A DNA stretch of 64,000 nt from Mangrovivirga halotolerans (GTDB taxonomy: Bacteria > Bacteroidota > Bacteroidia > Cytophagales > Cyclobacteriaceae). The translations under genes and the position numbers were made by a program. Under the pieces are notes generated by a model. It made no database searches and was not told where the DNA came from. It saw only the letters and a list, made by a program, of their open reading frames with translations. The number at the start of each line of letters is the position of its first letter. Position 1 is the first letter of the stretch. Shown piece after piece: positions 8,806 through 18,872 of the stretch. Location: NCBI RefSeq assembly GCF_026241165.1, contig NZ_JAPFQN010000012.1:1-64000 (forward strand), read 5' to 3'.

Positions 8806-9204
8806 ATGAATAGCAATAAGAAAAAAATACTTGTAATTGACGACGATAAAAGTATATGCTGGTTGTTGGAAAAGCTTTTGGGTAAAGACTTCAATGTTTT
8901 CACACAAACTAGTGGGCTTAAAGCCCTTAAATGGTTGAATTCAGGTAACAAACCCGATTTAATTATTTCTGACGTCAATATGCCGCAATTGAGTGGTGGA
9001 GTATTTGTAGAGAATTTAAAAAAAAGTGGATTATTTAAAGAAATCCCTGTGGTGATGTTATCTGGCTATGATAACGAAAAAGAAAAGGAAAAAGCTTTGG
9101 CGGCCGGAGCCATTAGTTTTTATCAAAAGCCTTTTAATCCGGAAGTATTTATAAAAGAAATTCACGAGCTAACTGGTAATAATAAAATAGGTAACTATGC
9201 ATAG
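8806..9204 (+). CDS. Stand-alone response regulator receiver protein
   Basis: A 132-residue CheY-like receiver with no output domain. All catalytic positions are present: acidic pair Asp12/Asp13 in VIDDDKS, phospho-acceptor Asp56 in ISDVNMP, Ser86 in LSGYD and Lys108 in YQKPF. It should accept phosphate from a histidine kinase, but none is encoded in the window. It overlaps the next gene, a sugar transferase carrying a degenerate copy of the same domain, by 8 bases, which points to a joint role in controlling the start of polysaccharide synthesis. The first gene of the cluster. Confidence 0.92.
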   Translation: MNSNKKKILVIDDDKSICWLLEKLLGKDFNVFTQTSGLKALKWLNSGNKPDLIISDVNMPQLSGGVFVENLKKSGLFKEIPVVMLSGYDNEKEKEKALAAGAISFYQKPFNPEVFIKEIHELTGNNKIGNYA

Positions 9205-10324
9205 TTTTACTATTAATGATTCTTTAACCAATCAATCTTTACCCTCAACTGAATCATTTCTAAGTCCTAAGAATAAAAAAAGGAATATAGTCTTATATAT
9301 AGGATTTAATGGTATTGCTATTTGCCAGCAAATGGTAAATTATGCCTATGATGGATTAGCTCTTAATGAAACCTCCAAAGCTTTTAAATGGCTCGAAGAA
9401 CAACTTATTCAAGGTCATAAATTACCTACCGCAATAATTTGTGATGCAGATTTGCCAGATGATGCAGCTTTTTCTTTATTTAATAGACTTAAAATAAATA
9501 ATTATTTCAAACACCTCCCTTTTATTCTTTTATCCTCAGAACCGAATGAAAAGGATAAAGAAAAAGCACTAAAATTTGGTGTAGACGACTATTATGATTC
9601 AGAAGTAAAAGTGGAGGATCTTGTTTACAGAATCCAGTTTCTCAAAGAATACAAATCTCTATTACTCGAAACCGAAGAAGAAAAAGGTTCGATTACTTTT
9701 CATAAAAAACCTAATATTCCAATAGCTAAGCGCTCATTTGATATCCTTGTTTCAGGATTGATAATATTAATGATCAGTCCGATACTCCTATTGATAGCTC
9801 TAATAATCAAACTCGAATCCAAAGGACCAGTCTTTTATATATCAAAAAGAGCGGGATCAGGATATCAGATATTCGATTTTTACAAATTCAGATCCATGAG
9901 AGTAGGGGCTGACAAAGAACTTGAGAAATTAAAACATCTTAATCAATATAATGACGGTGGATCTTTTGTTAAAATCAGCAATGATCCAAGAATAACGAAA
10001 TTTGGTAAATTTTTGAGGAACTCAAGCTTGGATGAACTTCCTCAACTATTTAATGTATTAAAGGGAGATATGTCATTAGTGGGTAACAGACCATTACCTC
10101 TATATGAAGCAGAACAATTAACGATAGATATTTGGGCTAAGAGGTTTGATGCCCCTGCCGGAATTACCGGGCTGTGGCAAGTAACCAAAAGAGGAAAAGC
10201 TGATATGTCTGAAAAAGAGCGAATGCTCCTTGATGTTGCTTATGCGAAAAAATCTTCTTTACTTTTTGATATTGGTATTATGTTAAAAACTATACCAGCG
10301 TTATTGCAAAAAGATAACGTTTAA
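9197..10324 (+). CDS. Pseudo-receiver / polyprenyl-phosphate sugar transferase fusion
   Basis: A 375-residue protein with two parts. Residues 29-150 resemble a receiver domain: Asp83 in ICDADLPDD lines up with the phospho-acceptor, but the Mg-binding acidic pair is replaced (LYIGFNG) and the conserved Lys is lost (DYYDSEV). Residues 175-375 are a bacterial sugar transferase: one membrane segment (182-205), FYKFRSMR, SSLDELPQLFNVLKGDMSLVGNRP and GITGLWQV. Such enzymes move a sugar-1-phosphate from a nucleotide sugar to undecaprenyl phosphate at the inner membrane, priming repeat-unit synthesis. The sugar is not predictable. Next gene follows after 7 bases. Confidence 0.9.
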   Translation: MHSFTINDSLTNQSLPSTESFLSPKNKKRNIVLYIGFNGIAICQQMVNYAYDGLALNETSKAFKWLEEQLIQGHKLPTAIICDADLPDDAAFSLFNRLKINNYFKHLPFILLSSEPNEKDKEKALKFGVDDYYDSEVKVEDLVYRIQFLKEYKSLLLETEEEKGSITFHKKPNIPIAKRSFDILVSGLIILMISPILLLIALIIKLESKGPVFYISKRAGSGYQIFDFYKFRSMRVGADKELEKLKHLNQYNDGGSFVKISNDPRITKFGKFLRNSSLDELPQLFNVLKGDMSLVGNRPLPLYEAEQLTIDIWAKRFDAPAGITGLWQVTKRGKADMSEKERMLLDVAYAKKSSLLFDIGIMLKTIPALLQKDNV

Positions 10325-10331
10325 CTTTTTT

Positions 10332-11279
10332 ATGCGAAATTTTCCTAAAGTCAGTATTATCACGGTCAATTTCAATCAGGAATTGATGACCCGTGAATTT
10401 CTTGATTATATAAGAGGTTTAACTTATCCGAACCTTGAAACAATTGTAGTTGATAATGGGAGCAATCCGAAGCTCTCAAATAAAATCAAGAGTGATTATC
10501 CCGAAATTACATTCTTAAACAGCGATGTTAATCTAGGTTTCGCTGGAGGCAATAATCTTGGTATTTCTAAAGCTTCAGGTGAATTTATTCTGCTTTTGAA
10601 CAATGATACAGTTTTAAAACCTGGATTTTTAGAACCTCTAATCAACAATGCCACTTCAATTGATAATCTAGGAATGGCAACTCCTAAAATAAAATTTCAG
10701 GAGGGTGATAATTTAATACAATATGCGGGCGCTACAGCTATTCATCCCCTCACAGGTCGAGGTAGATCAATTGGTCATCTGGAAAAAGATGAAGGGCAAT
10801 ATGACACCATTTATGAAACGAACCTTGCACATGGTTGTGCCTTATTAATTCCTAAAAAAGTCATTTATGATATTGGCTTAATGCCGGAAATATTCTTTTT
10901 GTACTATGAAGAACATGATTGGTGCGAAAAGGCAAAAAGAAAGGGTTATAAAATCTTCTACATTGGATTATCTGAAGTAACACATAAAGAATCTGTCACT
11001 GTAGGGAAAGGAAATCCACTTAAAACTTATTATCTTACACGTAACCGGTTATTGTTCATGCGAAGGAATAATCATGGGTGGCGTTGGATCTTTGGGGCTT
11101 CGTTTTTCTTGTTTATAGCACTGCCAAAAAACCTTTTACAAGAACTTTCAAAATTTGAATTTAAACACGCAAATGCCATAATAAAGGGAGCAGTAAAAGG
11201 GCTATTTATGAAAAAAACTCATCCTACCGATCATTTAAAACCAGAAACAACCAACAATCAATTAATAAATCAACATTGA
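10332..11279 (+). CDS. GT2 glycosyltransferase, rhamnosyltransferase-like
   Basis: A 315-residue soluble GT-A enzyme. VSIITVNFNQ at the N-terminus, ETIVVDNGS, LNLGFAGGNNLG-type loop (NSDVNLGFAGGNN) and the NNDT metal motif near residues 93-96 are of the WbbL/rhamnosyltransferase subgroup; EEHDWCEKAKRKG supplies the catalytic acidic region. It probably adds the second or a later sugar to the lipid-linked repeat unit made by the gene before it. Donor sugar unknown. Downstream is the acetyltransferase, 20 bases away. Confidence 0.88.
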   Translation: MRNFPKVSIITVNFNQELMTREFLDYIRGLTYPNLETIVVDNGSNPKLSNKIKSDYPEITFLNSDVNLGFAGGNNLGISKASGEFILLLNNDTVLKPGFLEPLINNATSIDNLGMATPKIKFQEGDNLIQYAGATAIHPLTGRGRSIGHLEKDEGQYDTIYETNLAHGCALLIPKKVIYDIGLMPEIFFLYYEEHDWCEKAKRKGYKIFYIGLSEVTHKESVTVGKGNPLKTYYLTRNRLLFMRRNNHGWRWIFGASFFLFIALPKNLLQELSKFEFKHANAIIKGAVKGLFMKKTHPTDHLKPETTNNQLINQH

Positions 11280-11299
11280 TCATTTGAAACAGGCCTCAA

Positions 11300-11941
11300 A
11301 TGTGGAAAAATATATCAGAAATATTAAAAAATAAGGAAAAGGAGCTAAGAAAGGAATACCCTGAAAAGTCAAATACGTCAATAAAATTAAAACTTACAGG
11401 CTATTTCTTCAGTGGCATTTACCGTTCTGTTATGGCATCTTATTATTTAAGAAAATGCTCCACAGGACGGCTTGTGTCAGTCAATGGAAGACCTAAAATT
11501 AAAAATAAAGGATCAATAATTTTAGGCGATAGAGTACGTCTATGGTCTGTTATTGAGACTGCTAAAATATTCGTCCACAATAATGCCAAACTTATTGTAG
11601 GCCAAAATTCAAGAATTAATGGATGCCATATTTCGGTTACCGGTTTGGTTGAAATCGGTGAAAATGTAAGAGTTTCTCCTTATGTTTTAATTTTAGATGA
11701 TGACTTCCATGATATACACAATCACTTCGAAAAAGGTGTTCAACTACCAGTAATAATTGAAGATGACGTATGGATAGCAAGTAAAGCAATCATACTTAAA
11801 GGTGTTAGAATAGGAAAAGGAGCTGTAATTGCTGCAGGAGCTGTTGTCACAAAAGATGTTCCTCCTTATACAGTAGCGGCTGGCGTTCCGGCAAAGATTA
11901 TTAAACACATCAAAAATAAGCATAATGAAGTTTTTAGTTAA
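11300..11941 (+). CDS. Left-handed beta-helix O-acetyltransferase
   Basis: A 213-residue hexapeptide-repeat acyltransferase of the maltose/serine acetyltransferase-like group. Isoleucine-patch repeats run from about 65 to 195 ([79 protein letters not shown]). The catalytic His is probably in [10 protein letters not shown]. These enzymes use acetyl-CoA and often decorate a sugar of a surface polysaccharide, which fits this locus. The C-terminus overlaps the next gene by 17 bases. Confidence 0.88.
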   Translation: MWKNISEILKNKEKELRKEYPEKSNTSIKLKLTGYFFSGIYRSVMASYYLRKCSTGRLVSVNGRPKIKNKGSIILGDRVRLWSVIETAKIFVHNNAKLIVGQNSRINGCHISVTGLVEIGENVRVSPYVLILDDDFHDIHNHFEKGVQLPVIIEDDVWIASKAIILKGVRIGKGAVIAAGAVVTKDVPPYTVAAGVPAKIIKHIKNKHNEVFS

Positions 11942-13508
11942 TTTCTTTTTCATAATACTCAGTGCAAGTGTTTTTGGACAAGAATTAAAAATAGATCACT
12001 TTAATTTTGTTACTGATTCAATAACCTATGAATTAAAATATGCTTATAATCAACCCTCTCAGAAAAACCCTCCACTTCTAATTTATTTGCACGGAGTAGA
12101 AGGTAGAGGAAGTGATATCAACAGAGCATTATCAAATAGTCCGTTCATTCTAGGAGAAAAATTAAAAGTCCAGGATAAATTTCTAATAATAACGCCCCAG
12201 ACCTACAGGCCAATCGACTGGAATGAAGGTGTTGTTGACGCATTGATTTCCCAAATAATTGAAACCAAAAAATTTAATAACCAAAAAATTTTCCTTACCG
12301 GAATTAGCATGGGAGGAAACGGTGTTTTTAAATACATAACAAAATATCCGAATAAAGTTTCAGCAGCCGCCCCCATTGCAGGATGGGGAGACCCTAAACA
12401 AGCTTGTAAATTAAAAAAACTGCCAATTTTTGCATTTCATGGCGAACTTGATCATAAAGAAGGAAGAAAAACTGGCTCTGAAAACATGGTTAACGCCATA
12501 AAAGCTTGTGATGGTAAAGCTCAAGTATTTTTGTTAAAAAACACAGGTCATGATGCATGGACGAAAACATATTCATCTGAAGAGTTTTACTCCATGCTTT
12601 TAAATAGCGACCCAACTGATACAAAGTTTGAAGAAGAAATCGAAAATGAAATTGACGCTAAACACTCAGCAGATGACTTTCTAACCTATAACAAAATAAC
12701 TGATCTGCACTCACACCTGAATGAGAATTCAGGATTAGTTACAATCCAGGAAAATGAATTTTGGACAGTAACAGATAGCGGCAATCCCCCATATTTATAT
12801 AGCTTTGATACTACAGGAAAAATCATTGATTTTTATAAAATCACCGGGGCTTCCAATAACGACTGGGAAGAGTTAGTATTTGATGGTTCTCATTTTTTTA
12901 TTTGCGATATAGGTAACAACCAGAACCTTAGAAAGAACTTTCAAATTTATAAAATAAGTTTTCCTTTTGATCGAAACTTAAGTCGTCTACCATCTGAAAT
13001 TATTTCATTTAACCTTCCTGATCAAAATGCCTACCCTCCTGAAAAAGATGATCTGAATTATGATATGGAAGCAGTAGTCTCTTTAAGAGATAGCCTCTAT
13101 ATCTTTACTAAAAACAGAACTAACCCCTATAATGGCATAGTGAAATTTTATTCGATACCCAAAACTCCAGGAAATCATACTGCTAAGTTTGTAGGTTCTT
13201 TTTCCGTGGGCGAAGGCAGGATGCTTGAAACTTTTATAACTGGCGCTACATATCTTAAAAATAGCAATATCTTATTACTCCTTTCCTATGCAAATTTATA
13301 TGTTATTTCTGGCTGGAATGGTGGCCCAATCAATGAAAACATGTTAACGAAAATACCATGGAAATCTTTTAGCCAGAAAGAAGGCATCACTTACCTAAAT
13401 GATAAGGTCTATTTTACAGATGAAAAGTATAAAGGTTTACTAGGAGGAACTTTAAATAGCCTTTCTTTAATTGATATTTTAAAAAAATCTAAAAAGATTA
13501 TTAAATAA
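11925..13508 (+). CDS. Exported esterase with C-terminal beta-propeller-like domain
   Basis: A 527-residue protein with a signal peptide (residues 1-18, ending FGQ). The N-terminal alpha/beta hydrolase has the shared family motif [18 protein letters not shown], nucleophile Ser128 in GISMGG, likely Asp176 in HGELDHKEG and His209 in NTGHDAW. Residues about 245-527 form repeated beta blades ([45 protein letters not shown]), probably a propeller. It lacks a T9SS sorting domain, so it may stay in the periplasm, unlike its three paralogues at 13610, 20451 and 43605. The ester substrate is unknown; acylated polysaccharide is inferred from context. Confidence 0.82.
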   Translation: MKFLVNFFFIILSASVFGQELKIDHFNFVTDSITYELKYAYNQPSQKNPPLLIYLHGVEGRGSDINRALSNSPFILGEKLKVQDKFLIITPQTYRPIDWNEGVVDALISQIIETKKFNNQKIFLTGISMGGNGVFKYITKYPNKVSAAAPIAGWGDPKQACKLKKLPIFAFHGELDHKEGRKTGSENMVNAIKACDGKAQVFLLKNTGHDAWTKTYSSEEFYSMLLNSDPTDTKFEEEIENEIDAKHSADDFLTYNKITDLHSHLNENSGLVTIQENEFWTVTDSGNPPYLYSFDTTGKIIDFYKITGASNNDWEELVFDGSHFFICDIGNNQNLRKNFQIYKISFPFDRNLSRLPSEIISFNLPDQNAYPPEKDDLNYDMEAVVSLRDSLYIFTKNRTNPYNGIVKFYSIPKTPGNHTAKFVGSFSVGEGRMLETFITGATYLKNSNILLLLSYANLYVISGWNGGPINENMLTKIPWKSFSQKEGITYLNDKVYFTDEKYKGLLGGTLNSLSLIDILKKSKKIIK

Positions 13509-13609
13509 ATTGTTGAAATAATTAAACTTAATTTGACTTTAATTAATAATTAATATTCACTATTTTAGTTACGGGTTAAAAAATAATCCTAAAATACCGG
13601 CTATTAATC

Positions 13610-16600
13610 ATGTTAACCAATACCAACTGTTTTGCAAAGGCAATATTTTGCCTATTGCTAATATATTTGTGTACCACGGCAAAAGCTCAAACCTCACCAG
13701 CTGACAGGCAAACTGCACAATCCTGGACTTCCCAGGTAGTGGCTCCGGGAGAATCTTTCGGATATTGGGAATACCTTCCGGAAGATTATAATGATCCCGG
13801 CAAAACTTTTCCTATCGTTTTGTTTCTTCATGGTGTAGGTGAAAAAGGCTCTGATTTAAACAGAGTTCTCGTTGCTGGTCCTCCAAGACTAATCAGAAAC
13901 GGAAAAAACTTTCCTTTTATTTGTATTTCGCCCCAAGCAAGATATCCTTGGGACTGGTCTCCCCTATTTGTTGATGAATTACTTACTTGGATGATCAACA
14001 ATTACAAGGTTGATAAAAGCAGGGTGTATGTTACCGGGTTGAGTATGGGAGGTAATGGTACCTGGGACTATGCAGCATACGGAAATCATTCGAGCAAACT
14101 GGCAGCTATTGTACCAATAGCAGGATGGTTAACCGGAGATGGCTGCAACTTACAAAGCCTGCCAACTTGGGCTTTTACAGGAGAATACGATGGGCCTGGA
14201 TCACCAAATACCGGAACTGAAAAAGGAATTGTAAGAATCTATAATTGTGGAACACCCAATCCAGAACCACTTTTAACTGTTTATGAAGGTCGTGGCCACG
14301 ATGCCTGGACTCCGGCGTATAACGATGATAATATGTGGACATGGTTATTGGCCCAAAGGCTGGGGAGCCCACCAAACTCTCCTCCAAAAGTGAGTTTGGG
14401 AAATGATCGCACCATTACATTACCTACAAATAGCGTTACTATAAATGCAAATGCTTCAGATCCAGATGGTAAAATCACAGCTTATGTATGGACTAAAGTA
14501 AATGGACCAAATGCTTTACTTGAGGGAGTGAACACGGCTACATTAACAGCAAAGCAATTAGTAGAAGGACAATATACTTTCAGGTGTAAAGTTACAGACG
14601 ATAAAGGAGCCTCTGCTTCTGATGAAATTATTATTACAGTAATTGCCGAAGAGGTTAACAAACCACCTACTGCTAATGCCGGTCCTGATATAAATATAAA
14701 TCTTCCCGCCGAAAACATTATAATTGAAGGTTCAGGAAGCGATCCTGATGGGACTATCGTTTCTTACCAGTGGGATAAAATCTCTGGACCCAATATAACA
14801 TTAACAGGTCAGGATAATCCAAATTTATCTCTTACTAATCTTGTCTCAGGAAATTTTGAATTCAGACTTACTGTAACTGACAACGATGGAGCTACAGCTA
14901 GTGACAGGGTAATTGTAACTATAAATGAAGAGGAAATAAATCAAAAGCCTTCTGCTAATGCAGGACCAGATAAAGAGGTTGCCCTTCCTACTAATACGGT
15001 AACGTTATACGGGCAAGGTTCAGATCCTGATGGCAGAATTACTTCATTTGAATGGCAAAAAATATCAGGGCCTTCTGCAACTCTCATAAATACTTCAAGC
15101 CCTAACCTGACCATAGAAGATATGGTAGAGGGTATTTATGAATTTAACCTAACCGTAACAGATAATGATGGAGCATCAGCAAGTGATAAAGCAATAGTCA
15201 TAGTTTCTGGCTCAAATCAAAATCCTGTAGTGGACGCCGGCCCGGACAAGACTGTAACCTTGCCTACAAATACAATAGTCTTAAATGCTAATGCTTCTGA
15301 TAACGACGGGTCAATAGTTAGCTATTTTTGGGGTCAGACTGAAGGTCCTAACACTGTTGGATTAGCAAATTATGAAACATCTGAAGTAACGGTAAATAAC
15401 CTAATCGCAGGAACTTATACTTTTAGAGTAGTAGTTGAAGATGATCAGGGTGCCACAGCATCTGATGTAGTTAATGTGTTGGTAAAAAACCCACCGACCA
15501 ATTCACCTCCTGATGTTGATGCCGGAGCAGACCTGCAAGTACAATTACCTGATAACAGTATCAATATTGACGCTACCATAACTGATAGCGATGGTGAAAT
15601 ATCATCAATTTCATGGAGAAAAATATCAGGGCCGTCGGTAACAATTAACGGTGCCAGCACATCTACACTTGAACTCACTAACCTTGTGGAAGGCATTTAT
15701 GAATTCGAGGTAAAAGCAATAGATGATATGGATGCTGAAGCATCTGACAGGGTTAAAGTTACTGTGTATCCTGAAGAAACAAATAAAGTTCCCACAGTTA
15801 ATGCCGGGGCTGATATATTTAGAACTCTACCAAATAATACTGCCTCTTTAACTGCTAATGCATCTGATCCAGATGGAGAAATAGTTTCCTATTCCTGGAC
15901 GAAAATTGAAGGCCCCTCAGTATCTATCTCAGGGCAGAATACTGCTTCTCTTGAATTAACCGATTTGGTTGAAGGAATTTACATATTTGAAATTTTGGTT
16001 GAAGACAACAATGGCGCCACAGCTACTGATCAAATCAGGGTAACGGTTAGTGCAGCAAATATTCCTCCTGTCGTTAATATTGGAAATGACAGATCAATTA
16101 CACTTCCTTTAGATAGCTTAACGTTTACTCCAAACGCCAGAGATGACGATGGAACTATTGAAGTTTTCCAATGGGTGAAAATTTCCGGTCCTTCAGCTAC
16201 TTTAGTAAATCCCAATGAAAAAAATCTTAAAGTTAGAGATCTGCTGGAAGGTACATATACATTCTCATTAACAGTAACTGATAATGATGGTGCTCAGAGT
16301 ACTGATGAAGTGATTGTCACGGTTTTACCGGAAATAGCTAATGTCAGGCCAACAGTTTCAACTGAAAAAAATAAGATCATTTATCTTCCCACAAACAGTA
16401 CAACTATAAGTAGTAATGCCCGTGATGAAGATGGTAATATTATTTCATACTTCTGGGCAAAAGTTTCGGGCCCACAGGCATCGTTGAGAAATATTAATCA
16501 ATCAACCGTAACAGTTGAAAATCTGGTAGAAGGTACTTATAGATTCCGCGTCACAGTTGCAGATGATGATGGAGCTACTGCCTCAGATGACATCCTTATT

Positions 16601-18868
16601 GAAGTAAAAGCAGAGAATAAAGTCCCTGTTGCTAATGCAGGCCAGGATCAAAGTATTAAACTACCTACTAACAGAATTGTACTTAATGGCTCTGGAACTG
16701 ATGCTGATGGATCTATTGTCAGTTACCAGTGGTCAAAAGTTTCCGGCCCTACTTTAGAATTCAGAAATCAAAACTCAGCCTCAGTTACCTTAACTAATCT
16801 TGTGGAGGGAACTTATGTTCTTCGATTAACTGTAACGGATAATCTTGGCGCAGTAGATTCAGACGATGTAAGGGTTGAAGTCTTGCCTGCAGAAGTAAAT
16901 CAGGTGCCAACAGTAAATGCAGGAAGTAACAGAACAATAACATTACCACAAAATAGCATTGTATTAAATGCCACGGCATCAGATAATGATGGCGAAATCA
17001 CTAATTATTTATGGGAGAAAATTTCGGGACCGGCAGCAAATTTAAGCGGAACCGGTAGAGCAAGATTGGAAGTAACCAATATGGTAGAGGGCAGATATAC
17101 TTTTAGAATATCTGTAACAGATGATGATGGTGCAGAAGCTTCAGATAATGTAATTATAACTGTAAACCCCGAAAACACCAATCAAACGCCTGTTGCTAAT
17201 GCAGGACCCAATAAGACCATAACTCTTCCTTTAAATACGGTAACTATTACTGGTTCGGGAAATGATCCGGATGGCACCATATCTTCTTATCAATGGAGCA
17301 AAATAAGCGGACCATCTGCAACACTTAATAATGCAAATTCTGCAATATTAACTGTTACAAATTTGCAGGCTGGAGATTATACTTTCAGATTAAAGGTCAC
17401 CGATGATGATGGTGCTTCTTCTACAGATCAAATGAAAGTGGTTGTCCTTCCTGAGGAAGTTAATCAACCTCCGGCAATCACATTACAAGAAAGTATTACT
17501 ATTTATTTACCTGAAACAAGTGTACAGCTATCAGGAGATGCTACTGATAATGATGGAGAAATAGTGACCCGCGTATGGACTCAGATATCAGGGCCAGCAG
17601 CAACAAGTTTAGAAAATGATTCAACAAATACTGTGACGATTTCTGGTTTGGTTTTAGGTGAATTTGTTTTCAATTTTAATGTTATTGATGATGACGGAGC
17701 AGAAGATAATGCTCAGATAATCGTTACTGTTTTACCAGAAATTGCCAATAGACGACCTACCGTAAATGCGGGAGAAGATATCACAGTTAAACTTCCACAA
17801 AGTTCGATTGAATTATCAGGTAGTGCTGCAGACGAAGATGGAGAAATCAGTTCAGTTTTCTGGGAAAAAATTAGTGGTCCTTTTCTTACTATTTCAGATC
17901 CTGATCAATTAAATCCTACAATATCTGACCTCGAGGTTGGAACTTATATTCTCGAATTAACCGCAATAGATGATGATGGAGATGAATCATCTGACCGAAT
18001 TAACATAAATGTTTTATCCGAATCTTTAAATCTACCCCCAATAGTAGATGCCGGAAAAGATCAATATTTTGTCGTCCCGGTTTCACAGATAGTGATAAAT
18101 GGTACTGTGGAAGATGATGGTGAGATAGAACTGATCAATTGGGAGCAAACATCAGGCCCGGAAGTCACATTGGATGGTATAAATACCGAAACTCTTACTC
18201 TTACAAACGTAGTTCCAGGTAATTATAACTTCACTTTAGTAGCAGTTGACGCTGAAGGATCAACTGGAACAGATGCAGTAGCAATAACAGTCCTTGCAGA
18301 AGGTGAAAAAATAGCACCTATAATCGATGCGGGCCCGGACACGACAATAATTTTCCCCCAAAGAGATATAGACATATATGGTACCGCATTCGATCCGGTA
18401 AATGCAGATGAGATAATTAGCTTTAGCTGGAGACAAATTTCCGGGCCTCCAACAACAATCCTATATCCCGATTCTTCTGTTTTACATCTTACCCAGCTTC
18501 TTGTGGGCGAATATATTTTTGAACTAAGTGCAGCAAACGAGGATGGCATGGTAAGTAAAGACGAAGTAGTTATCAATGTTTTCGCAAATGAATATGATGG
18601 AATTGTTGCTCCAGACTATTTTTCTCCAAACAATGATGGAATAGCTGACTTTTGGGTATTAGAAAATTACGAGAACTTATCAAGTGATCTCTTACTTATC
18701 ATTTTTGATAAAGCAGGGGATATAGTTTATGAGGCAGAAAACTACCAGAATAACTGGAATGGCACGGCAAATGGAGGTGGACGACAATTGCCGGAAGGAG
18801 TTTACTTTTTTACCATAAGTATTAATGGAACTGTTGTTAAAACAGGTAGCGTAACTCTATTAAGATAA
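13610..18868 (+). CDS. Giant T9SS-exported esterase with 15 PKD-like repeats
   Basis: A 1752-residue protein. Signal peptide to about residue 26; alpha/beta hydrolase 28-255 with LFLHGVGEKGSDLNRVL, Ser145 (GLSMGGNG), Asp194 (TGEYDGPG) and His230 (GRGHDAW). Then 15 tandem PKD/REJ-type beta domains of about 92 residues, each opening with a version of PxVNAGxDxTITLPTN and closing with VEGTYxFxxxVTDDDGAxASD. The last 90 residues (ISINGTVVKTGSVTLLR at the end, FSPNNDGIADFW at the start) are a type B gliding-associated sorting domain. It is thus secreted through T9SS and held at the cell surface, with its own PorP/SprF gene 4 bases downstream. Confidence 0.92.
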   Translation: MLTNTNCFAKAIFCLLLIYLCTTAKAQTSPADRQTAQSWTSQVVAPGESFGYWEYLPEDYNDPGKTFPIVLFLHGVGEKGSDLNRVLVAGPPRLIRNGKNFPFICISPQARYPWDWSPLFVDELLTWMINNYKVDKSRVYVTGLSMGGNGTWDYAAYGNHSSKLAAIVPIAGWLTGDGCNLQSLPTWAFTGEYDGPGSPNTGTEKGIVRIYNCGTPNPEPLLTVYEGRGHDAWTPAYNDDNMWTWLLAQRLGSPPNSPPKVSLGNDRTITLPTNSVTINANASDPDGKITAYVWTKVNGPNALLEGVNTATLTAKQLVEGQYTFRCKVTDDKGASASDEIIITVIAEEVNKPPTANAGPDININLPAENIIIEGSGSDPDGTIVSYQWDKISGPNITLTGQDNPNLSLTNLVSGNFEFRLTVTDNDGATASDRVIVTINEEEINQKPSANAGPDKEVALPTNTVTLYGQGSDPDGRITSFEWQKISGPSATLINTSSPNLTIEDMVEGIYEFNLTVTDNDGASASDKAIVIVSGSNQNPVVDAGPDKTVTLPTNTIVLNANASDNDGSIVSYFWGQTEGPNTVGLANYETSEVTVNNLIAGTYTFRVVVEDDQGATASDVVNVLVKNPPTNSPPDVDAGADLQVQLPDNSINIDATITDSDGEISSISWRKISGPSVTINGASTSTLELTNLVEGIYEFEVKAIDDMDAEASDRVKVTVYPEETNKVPTVNAGADIFRTLPNNTASLTANASDPDGEIVSYSWTKIEGPSVSISGQNTASLELTDLVEGIYIFEILVEDNNGATATDQIRVTVSAANIPPVVNIGNDRSITLPLDSLTFTPNARDDDGTIEVFQWVKISGPSATLVNPNEKNLKVRDLLEGTYTFSLTVTDNDGAQSTDEVIVTVLPEIANVRPTVSTEKNKIIYLPTNSTTISSNARDEDGNIISYFWAKVSGPQASLRNINQSTVTVENLVEGTYRFRVTVADDDGATASDDILIEVKAENKVPVANAGQDQSIKLPTNRIVLNGSGTDADGSIVSYQWSKVSGPTLEFRNQNSASVTLTNLVEGTYVLRLTVTDNLGAVDSDDVRVEVLPAEVNQVPTVNAGSNRTITLPQNSIVLNATASDNDGEITNYLWEKISGPAANLSGTGRARLEVTNMVEGRYTFRISVTDDDGAEASDNVIITVNPENTNQTPVANAGPNKTITLPLNTVTITGSGNDPDGTISSYQWSKISGPSATLNNANSAILTVTNLQAGDYTFRLKVTDDDGASSTDQMKVVVLPEEVNQPPAITLQESITIYLPETSVQLSGDATDNDGEIVTRVWTQISGPAATSLENDSTNTVTISGLVLGEFVFNFNVIDDDGAEDNAQIIVTVLPEIANRRPTVNAGEDITVKLPQSSIELSGSAADEDGEISSVFWEKISGPFLTISDPDQLNPTISDLEVGTYILELTAIDDDGDESSDRININVLSESLNLPPIVDAGKDQYFVVPVSQIVINGTVEDDGEIELINWEQTSGPEVTLDGINTETLTLTNVVPGNYNFTLVAVDAEGSTGTDAVAITVLAEGEKIAPIIDAGPDTTIIFPQRDIDIYGTAFDPVNADEIISFSWRQISGPPTTILYPDSSVLHLTQLLVGEYIFELSAANEDGMVSKDEVVINVFANEYDGIVAPDYFSPNNDGIADFWVLENYENLSSDLLLIIFDKAGDIVYEAENYQNNWNGTANGGGRQLPEGVYFFTISINGTVVKTGSVTLLR
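14390..18570 (+). repeat. Coding tandem repeat: 15 PKD-like domains
   Basis: Fifteen diverged copies of about 276 bases each. Openers can be read at residues near 258 (VSLGNDRTITLPTNS), then every 90-95 residues to the last, IIDAGPDTTIIFPQ. Copies are recognisable at protein level but diverged in DNA, so this is an old array. It makes an extended surface stalk or ligand-binding rod. Confidence 0.85.
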
Positions 18869-18872
18869 TCAC

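Noticed and set aside
8806-10324. Complete two-component system
   Set aside because: No histidine kinase or DNA-binding output domain is encoded in the window; only receiver domains are present.
14390-18570. CRISPR or non-coding tandem repeat
   Set aside because: Regular units of about 276 bases are coding PKD domains, diverged in DNA, without short identical repeats and unique spacers.
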